Shown: positions 17,301 to 24,378 of the stretch, one piece after another
How the letters are laid out: every line of letters starts with the position of its first letter
How positions within the stretch are numbered: position 1 is the stretch's first letter
Source: Bacillota bacterium
Lineage (GTDB): Bacteria; Bacillota; Bacilli; Paenibacillales; Paenibacillaceae
Reading direction: 5' to 3'
Assembly (NCBI GenBank): GCA_023391635.1
Contig: JAEWAQ010000008.1
Location: 1-39,762, forward strand
DNA: 39,762 bases
Translations under genes and position numbers: made by a program
The notes under the pieces: model-generated
Databases searched by the model: none
Told to the model about the DNA's origin: nothing
What the model saw: only the letters and a program-made list of their open reading frames with translations

Positions 17301-17436
17301 GAGCCCCGGTGTCGGCTTGTGGAACATCCGCAAACAAATCAAGCTGATCTACGGGACGGACATTCGAATCGAAAGTCAGCCGGGCGCAGGGACAAGCGTG
17401 TCTTTCGTCATTCCGTCGAACTTGATCAATCCGTAA
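14338..17436 (+). CDS. Double-kinase hybrid sensor: 7TMR-DISM, HisKA-HATPase, receiver, LytS-type kinase
   Basis: 1032-residue membrane sensor. TM1 at about 8-28. An extracellular jelly-roll DISMED2-type domain (about 45-215, GEWAFYWNRLLTPEDF) is followed by seven TMs (about 218-430). DHp helix with H451 (SHELRTPLN) and HATPase (N-box near 557, GSGLGLSI near 625) form the first kinase. The receiver has D752 (LVILDIMMPGMSG). A LytS/YehU-type His_kinase segment has H843 (QIKPHFLYNALNSI), and a second HATPase has LLQPLVENAIRHG near 935. Two complete kinase modules flank one receiver in a single chain, with no DNA-binding output, so a separate response regulator must exist elsewhere. The start is GTG with a weak ribosome site, hence the exact start is unsure. 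Confidence 0.87.
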   Translation: MEVLTRRAIAICAITIIALLLFPLARIIDRGDSHGAITAQDGVIDMSAWNPQQAPIVTLGGEWAFYWNRLLTPEDFADSGIVRLQPSYMEVPSVWNGREAAGQVLPAYGSATYRLQLVNLPADGIYTLKKMNIRFASAVFVNGNKLFEDGRTSTEAELYKAGNTPQTGSFESDKGNVEIVVQVSNYDYVNGGITAPLYFGEQAAMQTYQQKQVAREYALLGMLGLLFLIFLFSFVATAIYRHTDYALPVYSLVSLMFAAYNGLMGERSLTLLLGDIPFETLYRVKDIVSLVTFIVLTIVFYRLQQNILSRRVAQAISAVLGCACLLIAVLPLETYVPIYSYVIAVYQLMLVGLLLRIGLIYIRGTEQRLKTILVYTAALCINLYSLDLIFYALAYNDSFWLGQLFLAVFNVLLVMLVVIRFFEAYVTVDSMKNQLLLADRIKDDFLSNTSHELRTPLNAMVNIADTMLQGAGGSPDDEQAKNLKIIVGSGRRLTHLVNELLDYSRMKHDDIVLFRSSVKLQSAVDTVVGMHRFLLEGKPIAIVNNISNEFPALWADANRLHQILHNLIGNAIKFTEQGRVEIAARISQGRAEVRVTDTGVGIEPAMHERIFLPFEQAETSEALGGSGLGLSITKKLVELHGGDIRVQSELGRGATFLVTLPLADRTQQAGGTVSGHRTPLLERDAAAGSSYPMRFRGTVNEPILVVDDDYANLQTMINLLRLEGHTFTVVNGGEAAVQEIDRDPDYSLVILDIMMPGMSGYEVLKRLRERFSPSELPVLMLTARTRSEDVKLSLENGANDIVGKPFVLEELAARVHSLTRLKSSARSANQAEISFLRSQIKPHFLYNALNSIAELCVEEPRVAERLIVQLSQYLRMSFTFKKMDAYTTLKSEMDLVRAYVQIEQARFGSRLNVEYDIEVDASMRMPPLLLQPLVENAIRHGLMSEPKGGTVTVSARYAERDRVLFVIADNGCGMSEQALREIMQRGPESPGVGLWNIRKQIKLIYGTDIRIESQPGAGTSVSFVIPSNLINP

Positions 17437-17450
17437 AGTCGAAGCAAATG

Positions 17451-17475
17451 TGGTATACTGTTTATAAGGTAAACA
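17451..17475 (+). promoter_or_regulatory. Extended -10 promoter and probable operator of the TetR gene
   Basis: TG-G-TATACT is an extended -10 (17451-17459). It overlaps TATACTGTTTATA (17454-17466), which recurs exactly on the minus strand in the ABC exporter promoter (20141-20129). A further inverted repeat GTTTA-N5-TAAAC lies at 17460-17474. Autoregulation by the TetR protein is the simplest reading. Confidence 0.55.
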
Positions 17476-17506
17476 CTTTGCGAAAATAACTGGCGAGGTA
17501 CGGAAC

Positions 17507-18316
17507 ATGACAGAAGAGCGCAACAACGAGACGTTGGATGAAGCGGTGGAAAAGCTGCCAAACGGAGTGAAGCTCGCCTGGGGTATCGTGAAGCCGTCCA
17601 GCAGAGGGCCCAAAGGCGAGCTGAGCATCGCGAAGATCGTGCAGGCGGCGATCGCGATTGCCGATCGGGACGGGCTGGCGGCGGTGTCGATGAATCGGGT
17701 GGCCACATCGCTGGGCTTCTCGGCGATGTCGCTGTACCGCTACGTATCCAGCAAGGACGACCTGCTCGTGCTGATGCAGGATGAGGTGTGCGCGGATTTC
17801 ATTCCGCCGGAGCAAGCGGACGGCGATTGGCGCGTCAACTTGCGTACCTATGTGAAGATGACCATGAGCGTATTTCTCGATCATCCCTGGTATGGGGATA
17901 TCCCGGTCTCGGGCGCTCCGCTGACGCCGAACAACCTGAGGATCGTCGATTGGGCGCTGCGCCAGCTGCGGAAATTGCCGTTGAACGACTATGAGAAAAT
18001 GTCCTTTGTGCTTCTCTTAAGTTCATATGCCAGGGCGATCGGCATGATTGCCCGTGACATAGATCAAGCCGTCCGCAAGGGTGCGAACCCGGATTCGATT
18101 ACCGGTTCTAACTACACCGCGGCGCTTAAGAACCTGGTCAAACCGGATTCATATCCGTATCTATATCCGCTCGTGATGTCAGGGGTCTACACGGAGGAAC
18201 ATCCGGGGGACAACCCGGTCGGGGACGACTTCGATTTCGGTCTGGAGCGCATTTTGGACGGGATCAAATCGTATCTGGAGAGGAAGAAAGACGCGGATCC
18301 AGCGTTCAAGGAATAA
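17507..18316 (+). CDS. TetR-family repressor of the ABC-exporter-linked type
   Basis: 269 residues. An N-terminal extension containing SRGPKGELS leads into the HTH (about 45-92: IAKIVQAAIAIADRDGLAAV, then SLGFSAMSLYRYVSSKDDLL), followed by a TetR_C-type all-helical ligand domain. This subfamily commonly sits beside DrrAB-like drug exporters, as here: the two exporter genes are convergent with it. GAGGT lies 8 bases before the ATG. The probable targets are its own promoter and the exporter promoter at 20129-20164. The ligand is unknown. Confidence 0.85.
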   Translation: MTEERNNETLDEAVEKLPNGVKLAWGIVKPSSRGPKGELSIAKIVQAAIAIADRDGLAAVSMNRVATSLGFSAMSLYRYVSSKDDLLVLMQDEVCADFIPPEQADGDWRVNLRTYVKMTMSVFLDHPWYGDIPVSGAPLTPNNLRIVDWALRQLRKLPLNDYEKMSFVLLLSSYARAIGMIARDIDQAVRKGANPDSITGSNYTAALKNLVKPDSYPYLYPLVMSGVYTEEHPGDNPVGDDFDFGLERILDGIKSYLERKKDADPAFKE

Positions 18317-18324
18317 TGCGGATT

Positions 18325-18366
18325 GTATAAAGGGTCCCCGGCAGAGTTGCCGGGGACCCTTTATAC
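18325..18366. terminator. Perfect 18-bp bidirectional terminator hairpin
   Basis: GTATAAAGGGTCCCCGGC pairs perfectly with 18349-18366 around a 6-nt loop (AGAGTT). It separates the convergent tetR and exporter genes and serves both. Confidence 0.85.
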
Positions 18367-18404
18367 AGATGAAACGATGGCGGCCTGCGTTGCGGCATGC
18401 CCGA

Positions 18405-19199
18405 TTATCTGCGTGCCGCCTTCTTGTGGAAGGAGCGGATACTCCAAGCCGCGGCGACGAGCAGAATTCCCGCACACCATGCGACCGCGATCCATGCGCT
18501 GTTGCCGATGGGCGTTCCGGTCAGCAAGCCGCGAATCGTCTCGATTACCGGCGTGATCGGCTGGTGGTCGGCGACGCCGCGCAGCCAGACCGGCATCGTA
18601 TCGGTCGGGACGAAGGCGCTCGACAAGTAAGGAAGGAACAGCAGGGCAAAGCCGTACCCGCTGGCGGCGGAAGGGCTGCCGGACACGAGCCCGATGGCGG
18701 CGAACAGGCAAGTGAACGTCAGAATGAACAACGCGATGACGCCGATCGCGGCCAGCCAGCCGGCGACATCCGCCGACGGGCGGAATCCGACGAGCAGGGC
18801 GACGCAGATGACGATGGCCGTGGCCAGCAGATTGCGAGTCAGGCTGGCTACGATATGACCTGTAATGACGCTGAAGCTATGAATCGGCATCGTCCGGAAC
18901 CGGTCGATGATGCCGTTGGTCATGTCCGTCGATACGTCGACGGCTGTGCTGGAGGAGCCGAACCCGGCGCACAGCAAGATGATGCCCGGCACGACGTAAT
19001 CGACATAGTTGCCGCTCGGATCGAGCGCGCCGCCGAATACGTACGTGAATAACAGCATCAGCATAACCGGCAACATGATCGCCATGATCAAGGCTTCCGT
19101 GTTGCGCAAGCTTAGTCGCAGACTGCGTCCGATGAAGACGGTATTCGTCACGGCATAGGATGCCGTTCTGCCGGATGCGGGCGTGCGGGACGTCGTCAT
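18405..19199 (-). CDS. ABC-2 type exporter permease (DrrB-like)
   Basis: 264 residues, six predicted membrane segments, with the ABC-2 features YVVPGIILL and a DRFRTMPI coupling-helix region followed by PYLSSAFVPTDTMPVWL. It pairs with the ATPase encoded immediately upstream; ATG overlaps TGA (ATGA at 19199-19196), so the two are translationally coupled. Family members export drugs, lipids or natural products from the cytoplasm. The substrate cannot be read from sequence. Confidence 0.88.
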   Translation of the reverse strand: MTTSRTPASGRTASYAVTNTVFIGRSLRLSLRNTEALIMAIMLPVMLMLLFTYVFGGALDPSGNYVDYVVPGIILLCAGFGSSSTAVDVSTDMTNGIIDRFRTMPIHSFSVITGHIVASLTRNLLATAIVICVALLVGFRPSADVAGWLAAIGVIALFILTFTCLFAAIGLVSGSPSAASGYGFALLFLPYLSSAFVPTDTMPVWLRGVADHQPITPVIETIRGLLTGTPIGNSAWIAVAWCAGILLVAAAWSIRSFHKKAARR

Positions 19200-20092
19200 G
19201 AGGCGGATTCCTCCTTCTGATTGTCTTTGTTCGAGGTTAGAGCGACGAATACGTCGTCCATGCTCGGCGTACGGATGTCAATCCGCGCGAGCGGCGGAAC
19301 GTCGGCGGCGATCTGATTCAGAATCTGCCGGATATCGTCGTAGTGCCCGGTCGTCGGAACAGTCCGGATGATTTCATCATGCGCGTCGCGCAGCTCGAGC
19401 ATGGCGCCGCCAATTCGCGCTTTCAGCTCGTCCGCCGTCCCGGTCGCGACGACGCTGCCGCCCGATATGACGGCGATCCGGTCGGCAAGCTGTTCTGCTT
19501 CCTCCAAATATTGCGTCGTGAGAAAGATCGTCGTCCCCGACTCCTTCAACTGCAGAATGATATCCCACAGCGTGCGGCGGCTGATCGTGTCGAGACCGGT
19601 CGTCGGTTCGTCCAGGAACAGCACGGGGCGCTCGGCTGTCAGGCTGACCGCCAGATCGAGCTTGCGTCGCATGCCGCCGGAGAACGTCTTCACGCGCTTG
19701 CCGGCATACGGGGCTAATTCGAAGCGCGCGAGCAGCTCGGCTGCCCGATTACGGGCTTCCAACGCTGTCAGGCCGGACAGCCTCCCGATCATCCGCAAAT
19801 TTTCCTCTGCGGTGAGCACATCGTCGACGGCGGCGAACTGCCCGGTCAGGCTGATCGATTGTCTGACCGCCTCTTTCTGTTTGACGACATCGTACCCGGC
19901 GACCAGCGCCTTGCCGTCATCCGGGCGGACCAAGGTGGATAGGATGTTCACGAGTGTCGTCTTGCCTGCGCCGTTCGGTCCGAGCAGCGCGAAGATCGTA
20001 CCGGCAGGCACGCTTAAGTCGATTCCGGCCAATACGGTTTGTTTGCCGAAGCTCTTGCGCAAGCCTGTTGTTTCAATTGCGCAGGTACTCAT
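19196..20092 (-). CDS. ABC exporter ATP-binding protein (DrrA-like)
   Basis: 298 residues. Walker A GPNGAGKTT (about 35-43), signature FSGGMRRKLDLA (about 136-147), Walker B VLFLDEPTTGLD (about 155-166) and an H-loop TTQYLEEAE segment are all present. The C-terminal extension of about 80 residues (GGAMLELRD onward) is typical of daunorubicin-resistance-type ATPases. AAGGGG precedes the ATG. It is transcribed leftward from a promoter carrying the element shared with the tetR gene. Confidence 0.9.
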   Translation of the reverse strand: MSTCAIETTGLRKSFGKQTVLAGIDLSVPAGTIFALLGPNGAGKTTLVNILSTLVRPDDGKALVAGYDVVKQKEAVRQSISLTGQFAAVDDVLTAEENLRMIGRLSGLTALEARNRAAELLARFELAPYAGKRVKTFSGGMRRKLDLAVSLTAERPVLFLDEPTTGLDTISRRTLWDIILQLKESGTTIFLTTQYLEEAEQLADRIAVISGGSVVATGTADELKARIGGAMLELRDAHDEIIRTVPTTGHYDDIRQILNQIAADVPPLARIDIRTPSMDDVFVALTSNKDNQKEESAS

Positions 20093-20128
20093 GCGGGTAA
20101 TCCCCTTTCGATATTTAACTGCATACTA

Positions 20129-20164
20129 TATAAACAGTATATAATATAAACATATAACGGGCAA
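20129..20164 (-). promoter_or_regulatory. Promoter and probable TetR operator of the ABC exporter
   Basis: On the minus strand TTGCCC (20164-20159), 17 bases, TATACT (20141-20136). The -10 is part of TATACTGTTTATA, identical to the tetR promoter element. ATACT/AGTAT arms (20123-20127 and 20136-20140) form an inverted repeat over the same site. Confidence 0.6.
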
Positions 20165-20200
20165 CACTTTTAATTCTTGCTGAAGGAAGCGATTGTCGGG

Positions 20201-20230
20201 GTATAGTTAATTCCCTCGATTCCCAAAATA
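20201..20230 (+). promoter_or_regulatory. Sigma-G-like promoter of the germination operon
   Basis: GTATA (20201-20205) matches the sigma-G -35 consensus gHATR. After 18 bases CAAAATA (20224-20230) matches CATNHTA at all but one position. Forespore sigma-G control is the norm for gerA-type operons, so sequence and context agree. Confidence 0.55.
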
Positions 20231-20266
20231 AGAGAACACTTGCGATTGATAAAGGAGATCGCGCCG

Positions 20267-21733
20267 ATGACCGGGATGCAAGAGGCAAATCGCTTGTCTT
20301 TGGAGCAGGAACTGGCGAATTGCTCGGATGTTTTGTTCCGGCGATTGCCTTCGTCCGGCGACAGTCTCGTTTGGGTTGTTTATGCGCCGGGTATGATCGA
20401 CAAGGAACTTCTGGAAAAGTGCTTGTTGCTGCTTCGTTTGCCGGCAAGCAAGGAGCCGATCGGCAGAGATGAGGATAGCCCCGTACAGGCTGTGGGCCGA
20501 ATGGCGGAAGTCCAGTCTCAGAACGAAATGGTGAACGGCATTTTATCTGGCAAAGTGGCGGTCCTGTTCGAGGACGGAAGACAGGCGCTTATTTCGGACT
20601 TGGTCAAGATGCCGAAGAGAGACATACAGGAACCTGATGCCGAGCCGATCGTGCGGGGGCCACGGGAAGGCTTCATCGAGCAGTTGGACACGAACATGAC
20701 GCTGATTCGCAAGAGACTGCCTACGTCACGGCTGAAGATGGAAGTTCAAACAACGGGCTTATATACAAAGACGAAGCTGGCGATCGTCTACATTGAAGGA
20801 GTTGCTGCGAACGGCGTCGTTCGTGAGGTGCGGAGCAGGCTTGCGGATATTGAAATCGACGGCATCATAGATTCCAGTTACATCGAGGAATTCATCGAGG
20901 ATGTACCGTATACGCCGTTTCCGCAAGTGCAGAATACGGAGCGGCCGGATTTCGCAGCCGCGTCGCTGCTTGAAGGCAATGTCGCGATTGTGACGGACGG
21001 TTCTCCGAGTGTGTTGATCGTTCCGATGACCCTGTGGTCGGCTATGCAAAGCGGCGAAGATTATTACGACAGGTTCTTCCACGGCACGTTCATTCGGTGG
21101 ATTCGGCTTGTGTTTATGGCGCTCGCGCTATTCTTGCCGGCTACGTATGTTGCGATATCGACCTATCATCCCGAAATGATTCCGACCAACCTGCTGGTCA
21201 GCCTCGCCGGAGCGCGGGAGGCGATTCCTTTCCCGGCGCTGGTGGAAGCACTGTTGATGGAATTGACCTTCGAGGCGCTGCGGGAAGCGGGGATCCGGCT
21301 TCCGAAGCAAGTTGGCTCCGCGGTCAGCATCGTCGGCGCCTTGGTGATCGGTCAAGCCGCCGTAGATGCCGGCATCGTATCGGCGCCGATGGTTATTGTC
21401 GTGTCGATCACCGGCATCGCTTCGTTCACGATTCCGCGGTTCAACATGGCGCTCGGCATCCGGTTGCTGCGCTTCCCGATGATTCTGCTTGGGGGGACGC
21501 TTGGCCTGTTCGGGATCACGATCGGATTTCTGGGCTTGCTCATTCATTTGTCCTCCTTGCGATCCTTCGGAACTGCGTACCTGGCTCCAGTGTCCCCGCT
21601 CTCGCTATCCGGGCTCAAGGACGTATTTATTCGGGCGCCCCATTGGGCGAAGAGCAAGCGGCCGGCTCCGTCGAATCGGCGTAACAGAATTCGGGTTCCG
21701 GGCGGACAGAAACCTTCGCCGAATCGTTCGTAA
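20267..21733 (+). CDS. Spore germinant receptor subunit A (GerA family)
   Basis: 488 residues, normal for GerAA/GerBA/GerKA proteins. A soluble N-terminal region (about 1-275) includes the conserved LLEGNVAIVTDGSPSVLIVP segment. A membrane region (about 278-450) and a short basic C-terminus follow. It sits in the spore inner membrane and, with the B and C subunits, triggers germination on nutrient binding. The ATG at 20267 has AAAGGAG at the right distance; the TTG at 20240 lies upstream of that site. First gene of the operon A-C-B-small ORF. Confidence 0.9.
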   Translation: MTGMQEANRLSLEQELANCSDVLFRRLPSSGDSLVWVVYAPGMIDKELLEKCLLLLRLPASKEPIGRDEDSPVQAVGRMAEVQSQNEMVNGILSGKVAVLFEDGRQALISDLVKMPKRDIQEPDAEPIVRGPREGFIEQLDTNMTLIRKRLPTSRLKMEVQTTGLYTKTKLAIVYIEGVAANGVVREVRSRLADIEIDGIIDSSYIEEFIEDVPYTPFPQVQNTERPDFAAASLLEGNVAIVTDGSPSVLIVPMTLWSAMQSGEDYYDRFFHGTFIRWIRLVFMALALFLPATYVAISTYHPEMIPTNLLVSLAGAREAIPFPALVEALLMELTFEALREAGIRLPKQVGSAVSIVGALVIGQAAVDAGIVSAPMVIVVSITGIASFTIPRFNMALGIRLLRFPMILLGGTLGLFGITIGFLGLLIHLSSLRSFGTAYLAPVSPLSLSGLKDVFIRAPHWAKSKRPAPSNRRNRIRVPGGQKPSPNRS

Positions 21734-21757
21734 ACAAGAGGAAGGAGCGTGGCGTTC

Positions 21758-22942
21758 ATGCTGCGACGATGCTTGCTGCCCGTCATGCTCGGGATCGTCA
21801 CGCTGCTGTCCGCGGGCTGCTGGGACCGGTCGGAGATCAACGATCTTGCCTTGGTCATGGCGACGGGGCTCGATATGGAGGAGGACGGCAGATACCGGGC
21901 CACGGCTCAATTCATCATCCCCGCCCGTCAGATCGGCGCGACTTCCGCCAATGCAAGCAATCACAACTTCATGACGGAATCGGCGACGGGAAGAACGCTG
22001 AAGGAAACGACGCAGAACATGCAATATAAGCTGTCCCGTACGTTATTCGTGTCGCATCGCCGCTTGCTGGTCATCGGAGAAAATATGGCGAGACACGGCA
22101 TCCGGGATTTGTTGGACTACTTCAGCCGAAGTCCGACGACCCGCCTTCGTACCTATGTGTTGGTCGTGAAAGGCGGGAGGGGAGAGGACTTGATGAAAAC
22201 CGAATACCCGCTGGAATTCGTACCCTCGGAAGCCATTCGGGAGATGGAAAACTTGGGGGGCACCGTTCCGATTACACTGCTGGACGTAATCAATGCGGCT
22301 TCGGCAGAGGGCATTAGTCCTGTCATGTACAGCGTTGAATTGCTGACGCCCGAGCAAGGGCAAAGAAGCGGCGGCAGTACGAGCAAATTTCGCACCGCCC
22401 AAATCGCGGTGTTCGATGATTTGAAGCTGATCGGTTATTTGAATGAACACCAATCGCTGACCTACAGTTGGTTGACCGGACGGTTGAATTCCGGACTGCT
22501 GGCGGTGCCGTCGGTTCCCGGTCCGGGCCGCATCGCGCTGTCTTTGCTCCATACGGAGAGCAGGATCGACTCCTTCGTCCGCGGCGGGGAAATCTCGTTT
22601 CATGTGCATTTAACCGGCAAAGGAACGGTAGAAGAAAATACCGGGCGGCTCGATCTGACAAACCCCGTCCATGTGAACAAGATCGAAGCCTTGGCCGCCG
22701 AATCCATTAAAGACAATATGCTGGATTTGGTGAAGGAAGTCCAAGAGAAATACGGCTCCGATATATTGGGCTTCGGAAACATCCTGCACCGGCAGCACAA
22801 CAAAGCCTGGCAAGCTCGTAAAGACAACTGGAAACAATATTTCAAACAAGCCGACGTTCGCGTTGACGTCGACTTCGTTATCGAGAAAATTGGCATGACA
22901 GGCCCCCCGCTGCAGCTTAAGGAGAAAGAAATCATCAAATGA
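21758..22942 (+). CDS. Spore germinant receptor subunit C, Ger(x)C-family lipoprotein
   Basis: 394 residues. The signal peptide ends in the lipobox LLSAGC with Cys21 as lipid attachment site, followed by the family's WDRSEINDLA motif. The rest matches the GerAC layout of about 370-400 residues. It should be anchored on the outer face of the spore inner membrane. GAAGGAG at 21741-21747 fits ATG 21758; a GTG at 21749 would be too close to it. The operon order is A-C-B. Confidence 0.9.
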   Translation: MLRRCLLPVMLGIVTLLSAGCWDRSEINDLALVMATGLDMEEDGRYRATAQFIIPARQIGATSANASNHNFMTESATGRTLKETTQNMQYKLSRTLFVSHRRLLVIGENMARHGIRDLLDYFSRSPTTRLRTYVLVVKGGRGEDLMKTEYPLEFVPSEAIREMENLGGTVPITLLDVINAASAEGISPVMYSVELLTPEQGQRSGGSTSKFRTAQIAVFDDLKLIGYLNEHQSLTYSWLTGRLNSGLLAVPSVPGPGRIALSLLHTESRIDSFVRGGEISFHVHLTGKGTVEENTGRLDLTNPVHVNKIEALAAESIKDNMLDLVKEVQEKYGSDILGFGNILHRQHNKAWQARKDNWKQYFKQADVRVDVDFVIEKIGMTGPPLQLKEKEIIK

Positions 22943-22959
22943 CAGGAGGGAGGACCAGG

Positions 22960-24069
22960 ATGGGAAATACAACCGAGCAAGTTTCCAATACCGGGTTCGG
23001 AGCGATGATGCTCGTGTTTCTGGTCGGCAGTTCGATGACGATCCCGCTCGCTTCCGTCGCTGGGCATGACGCATGGATCTCTATTCTGATCGGCACGGTT
23101 GGCTCGTTCGGACTGGCGTATGTATACGTCCGGGTGTGCCGGCTGTTTCCCGGCAAGTCGCTGCTTGACATCGTCGGAGTACTGTTCGGATCATGGGCCA
23201 AGCGCATCGCCGGCTTGCTCTATGCGTGGTACAGCTTCCACCTCGGCATTCTCGTCCTGCGCATCTTCGTCGATTTTATTTCCACCGTAGCTCTTCTCAA
23301 GACGCCCAATCTCGTTATCTCCATCGTCATGATGAGTGTGGTGCTGTGGGCGGCGTATGCGGGGATCGAGGTGCTTGCGCGCTGCTCGCTGGTCGTCTTG
23401 TTCTTTATTCTCGTAGAAGGTGCGTTCTCTGTCATTTTGATGAGCAAAGATTTTGATTTCAGCAATTTAATGCCGATTCTGGATCGAGGATGGGGACCCG
23501 TCATGGAAGGGGCGACGCAAATTGTCAGCTTCCCGTTCGGCGAGACGGTGCTGTTCGCGATGATTCTGCCGAGTATCCGCAAAATAAGCCGGACAAACAA
23601 GTTGGTGTTCGTCATTCTGCTGTGCGGAGGACTGATGATGCTGGTCGTCAACGTTCGCAATTCGCTTGTTCTGGGAGAAGCGGCCTCCAGAATGATATTT
23701 ACCACCTACACGGCTTATCAATACATCTCGAACGCCGACTTTCTCGAACGTGTGGAACCGCTGGCGATCGTGACCTGGGTTATGGGAGGATTCGTCAAGT
23801 CCTGCGTATGCTTGTACGTATGCGCACAGGCGCTTGCCGCCGTTCTGCCCGTCAAGCATTACCGCCCGTATCTGCTGCCCATCGTCATATTGACCATCGA
23901 AGTATCCTTCTTCATCTACAAGACGGGGACAGAGTCGGTTCAGTTCGCGCTGTGGGTGTGGCCGTGGTATTCGCTGCCCTTCCAGCTGCTTATTCCGCTT
24001 GCCGTGCTGCTGATAGCCGTCATATTCAAGAAGAGAACAGCTGCGCCTGCCGCGCCGAATGGGGGATGA
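22960..24069 (+). CDS. Spore germinant receptor subunit B (GerAB/endospore permease family)
   Basis: 369 residues, about ten membrane segments, APC-superfamily-like germination permease thought to bind the germinant. It starts with the family-type QVSNTGFGAMMLVFLVG. Start 22960 is preceded by AGGAGG at 22944-22949. An ATG at 22939 that overlaps the previous stop is in frame, but has no ribosome site of comparable strength. Confidence 0.88.
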   Translation: MGNTTEQVSNTGFGAMMLVFLVGSSMTIPLASVAGHDAWISILIGTVGSFGLAYVYVRVCRLFPGKSLLDIVGVLFGSWAKRIAGLLYAWYSFHLGILVLRIFVDFISTVALLKTPNLVISIVMMSVVLWAAYAGIEVLARCSLVVLFFILVEGAFSVILMSKDFDFSNLMPILDRGWGPVMEGATQIVSFPFGETVLFAMILPSIRKISRTNKLVFVILLCGGLMMLVVNVRNSLVLGEAASRMIFTTYTAYQYISNADFLERVEPLAIVTWVMGGFVKSCVCLYVCAQALAAVLPVKHYRPYLLPIVILTIEVSFFIYKTGTESVQFALWVWPWYSLPFQLLIPLAVLLIAVIFKKRTAAPAAPNGG

Positions 24070-24072
24070 CCT

Positions 24073-24315
24073 ATGGCGTTTGCGCACATCGTTTTGTTTG
24101 TCGTCGTCGCGGGCTGCGCCGCCTGGCTGCAAGTGTCCCGTCTTGTCGCCGTCAAGGAGTACAAGCAGGTCGTCATGTACTTTCTGCTGATGGGGACGGC
24201 TGTCGTCATCGGTTCCATGGAGATTGCCGGTATTCGCCTGCCAAGCCCGCACATGCCGATTGAAGCACTGTTGAAGCCGTTCGGAAGATGGATTTTTCAT
24301 GGCAATGAAGGCTGA
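24073..24315 (+). CDS. Small two-TM protein at the end of the germination operon
   Basis: 80 residues with two membrane helices (about 4-22 and 34-52) and a short amphipathic tail. It starts three bases after the stop of the B subunit and ends just before a terminator, so it is clearly part of the operon. Some gerA-type operons carry a small two-TM 'D subunit' that modulates receptor function; size, topology and position fit, but I could not confirm sequence similarity. Confidence 0.65.
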   Translation: MAFAHIVLFVVVAGCAAWLQVSRLVAVKEYKQVVMYFLLMGTAVVIGSMEIAGIRLPSPHMPIEALLKPFGRWIFHGNEG

Positions 24316-24331
24316 TCTTGCTCCCATAACA

Positions 24332-24372
24332 CGAGCAACCCGGCCAGGCTCTTCGGCCCGCCGGGTTGCTCG
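24332..24372. terminator. Bidirectional hairpin terminator
   Basis: Perfect 13-bp stem CGAGCAACCCGGC / GCCGGGTTGCTCG with a 15-nt loop, between the germination operon and convergent htpG. Confidence 0.8.
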
Positions 24373-24378
24373 TCCTTC

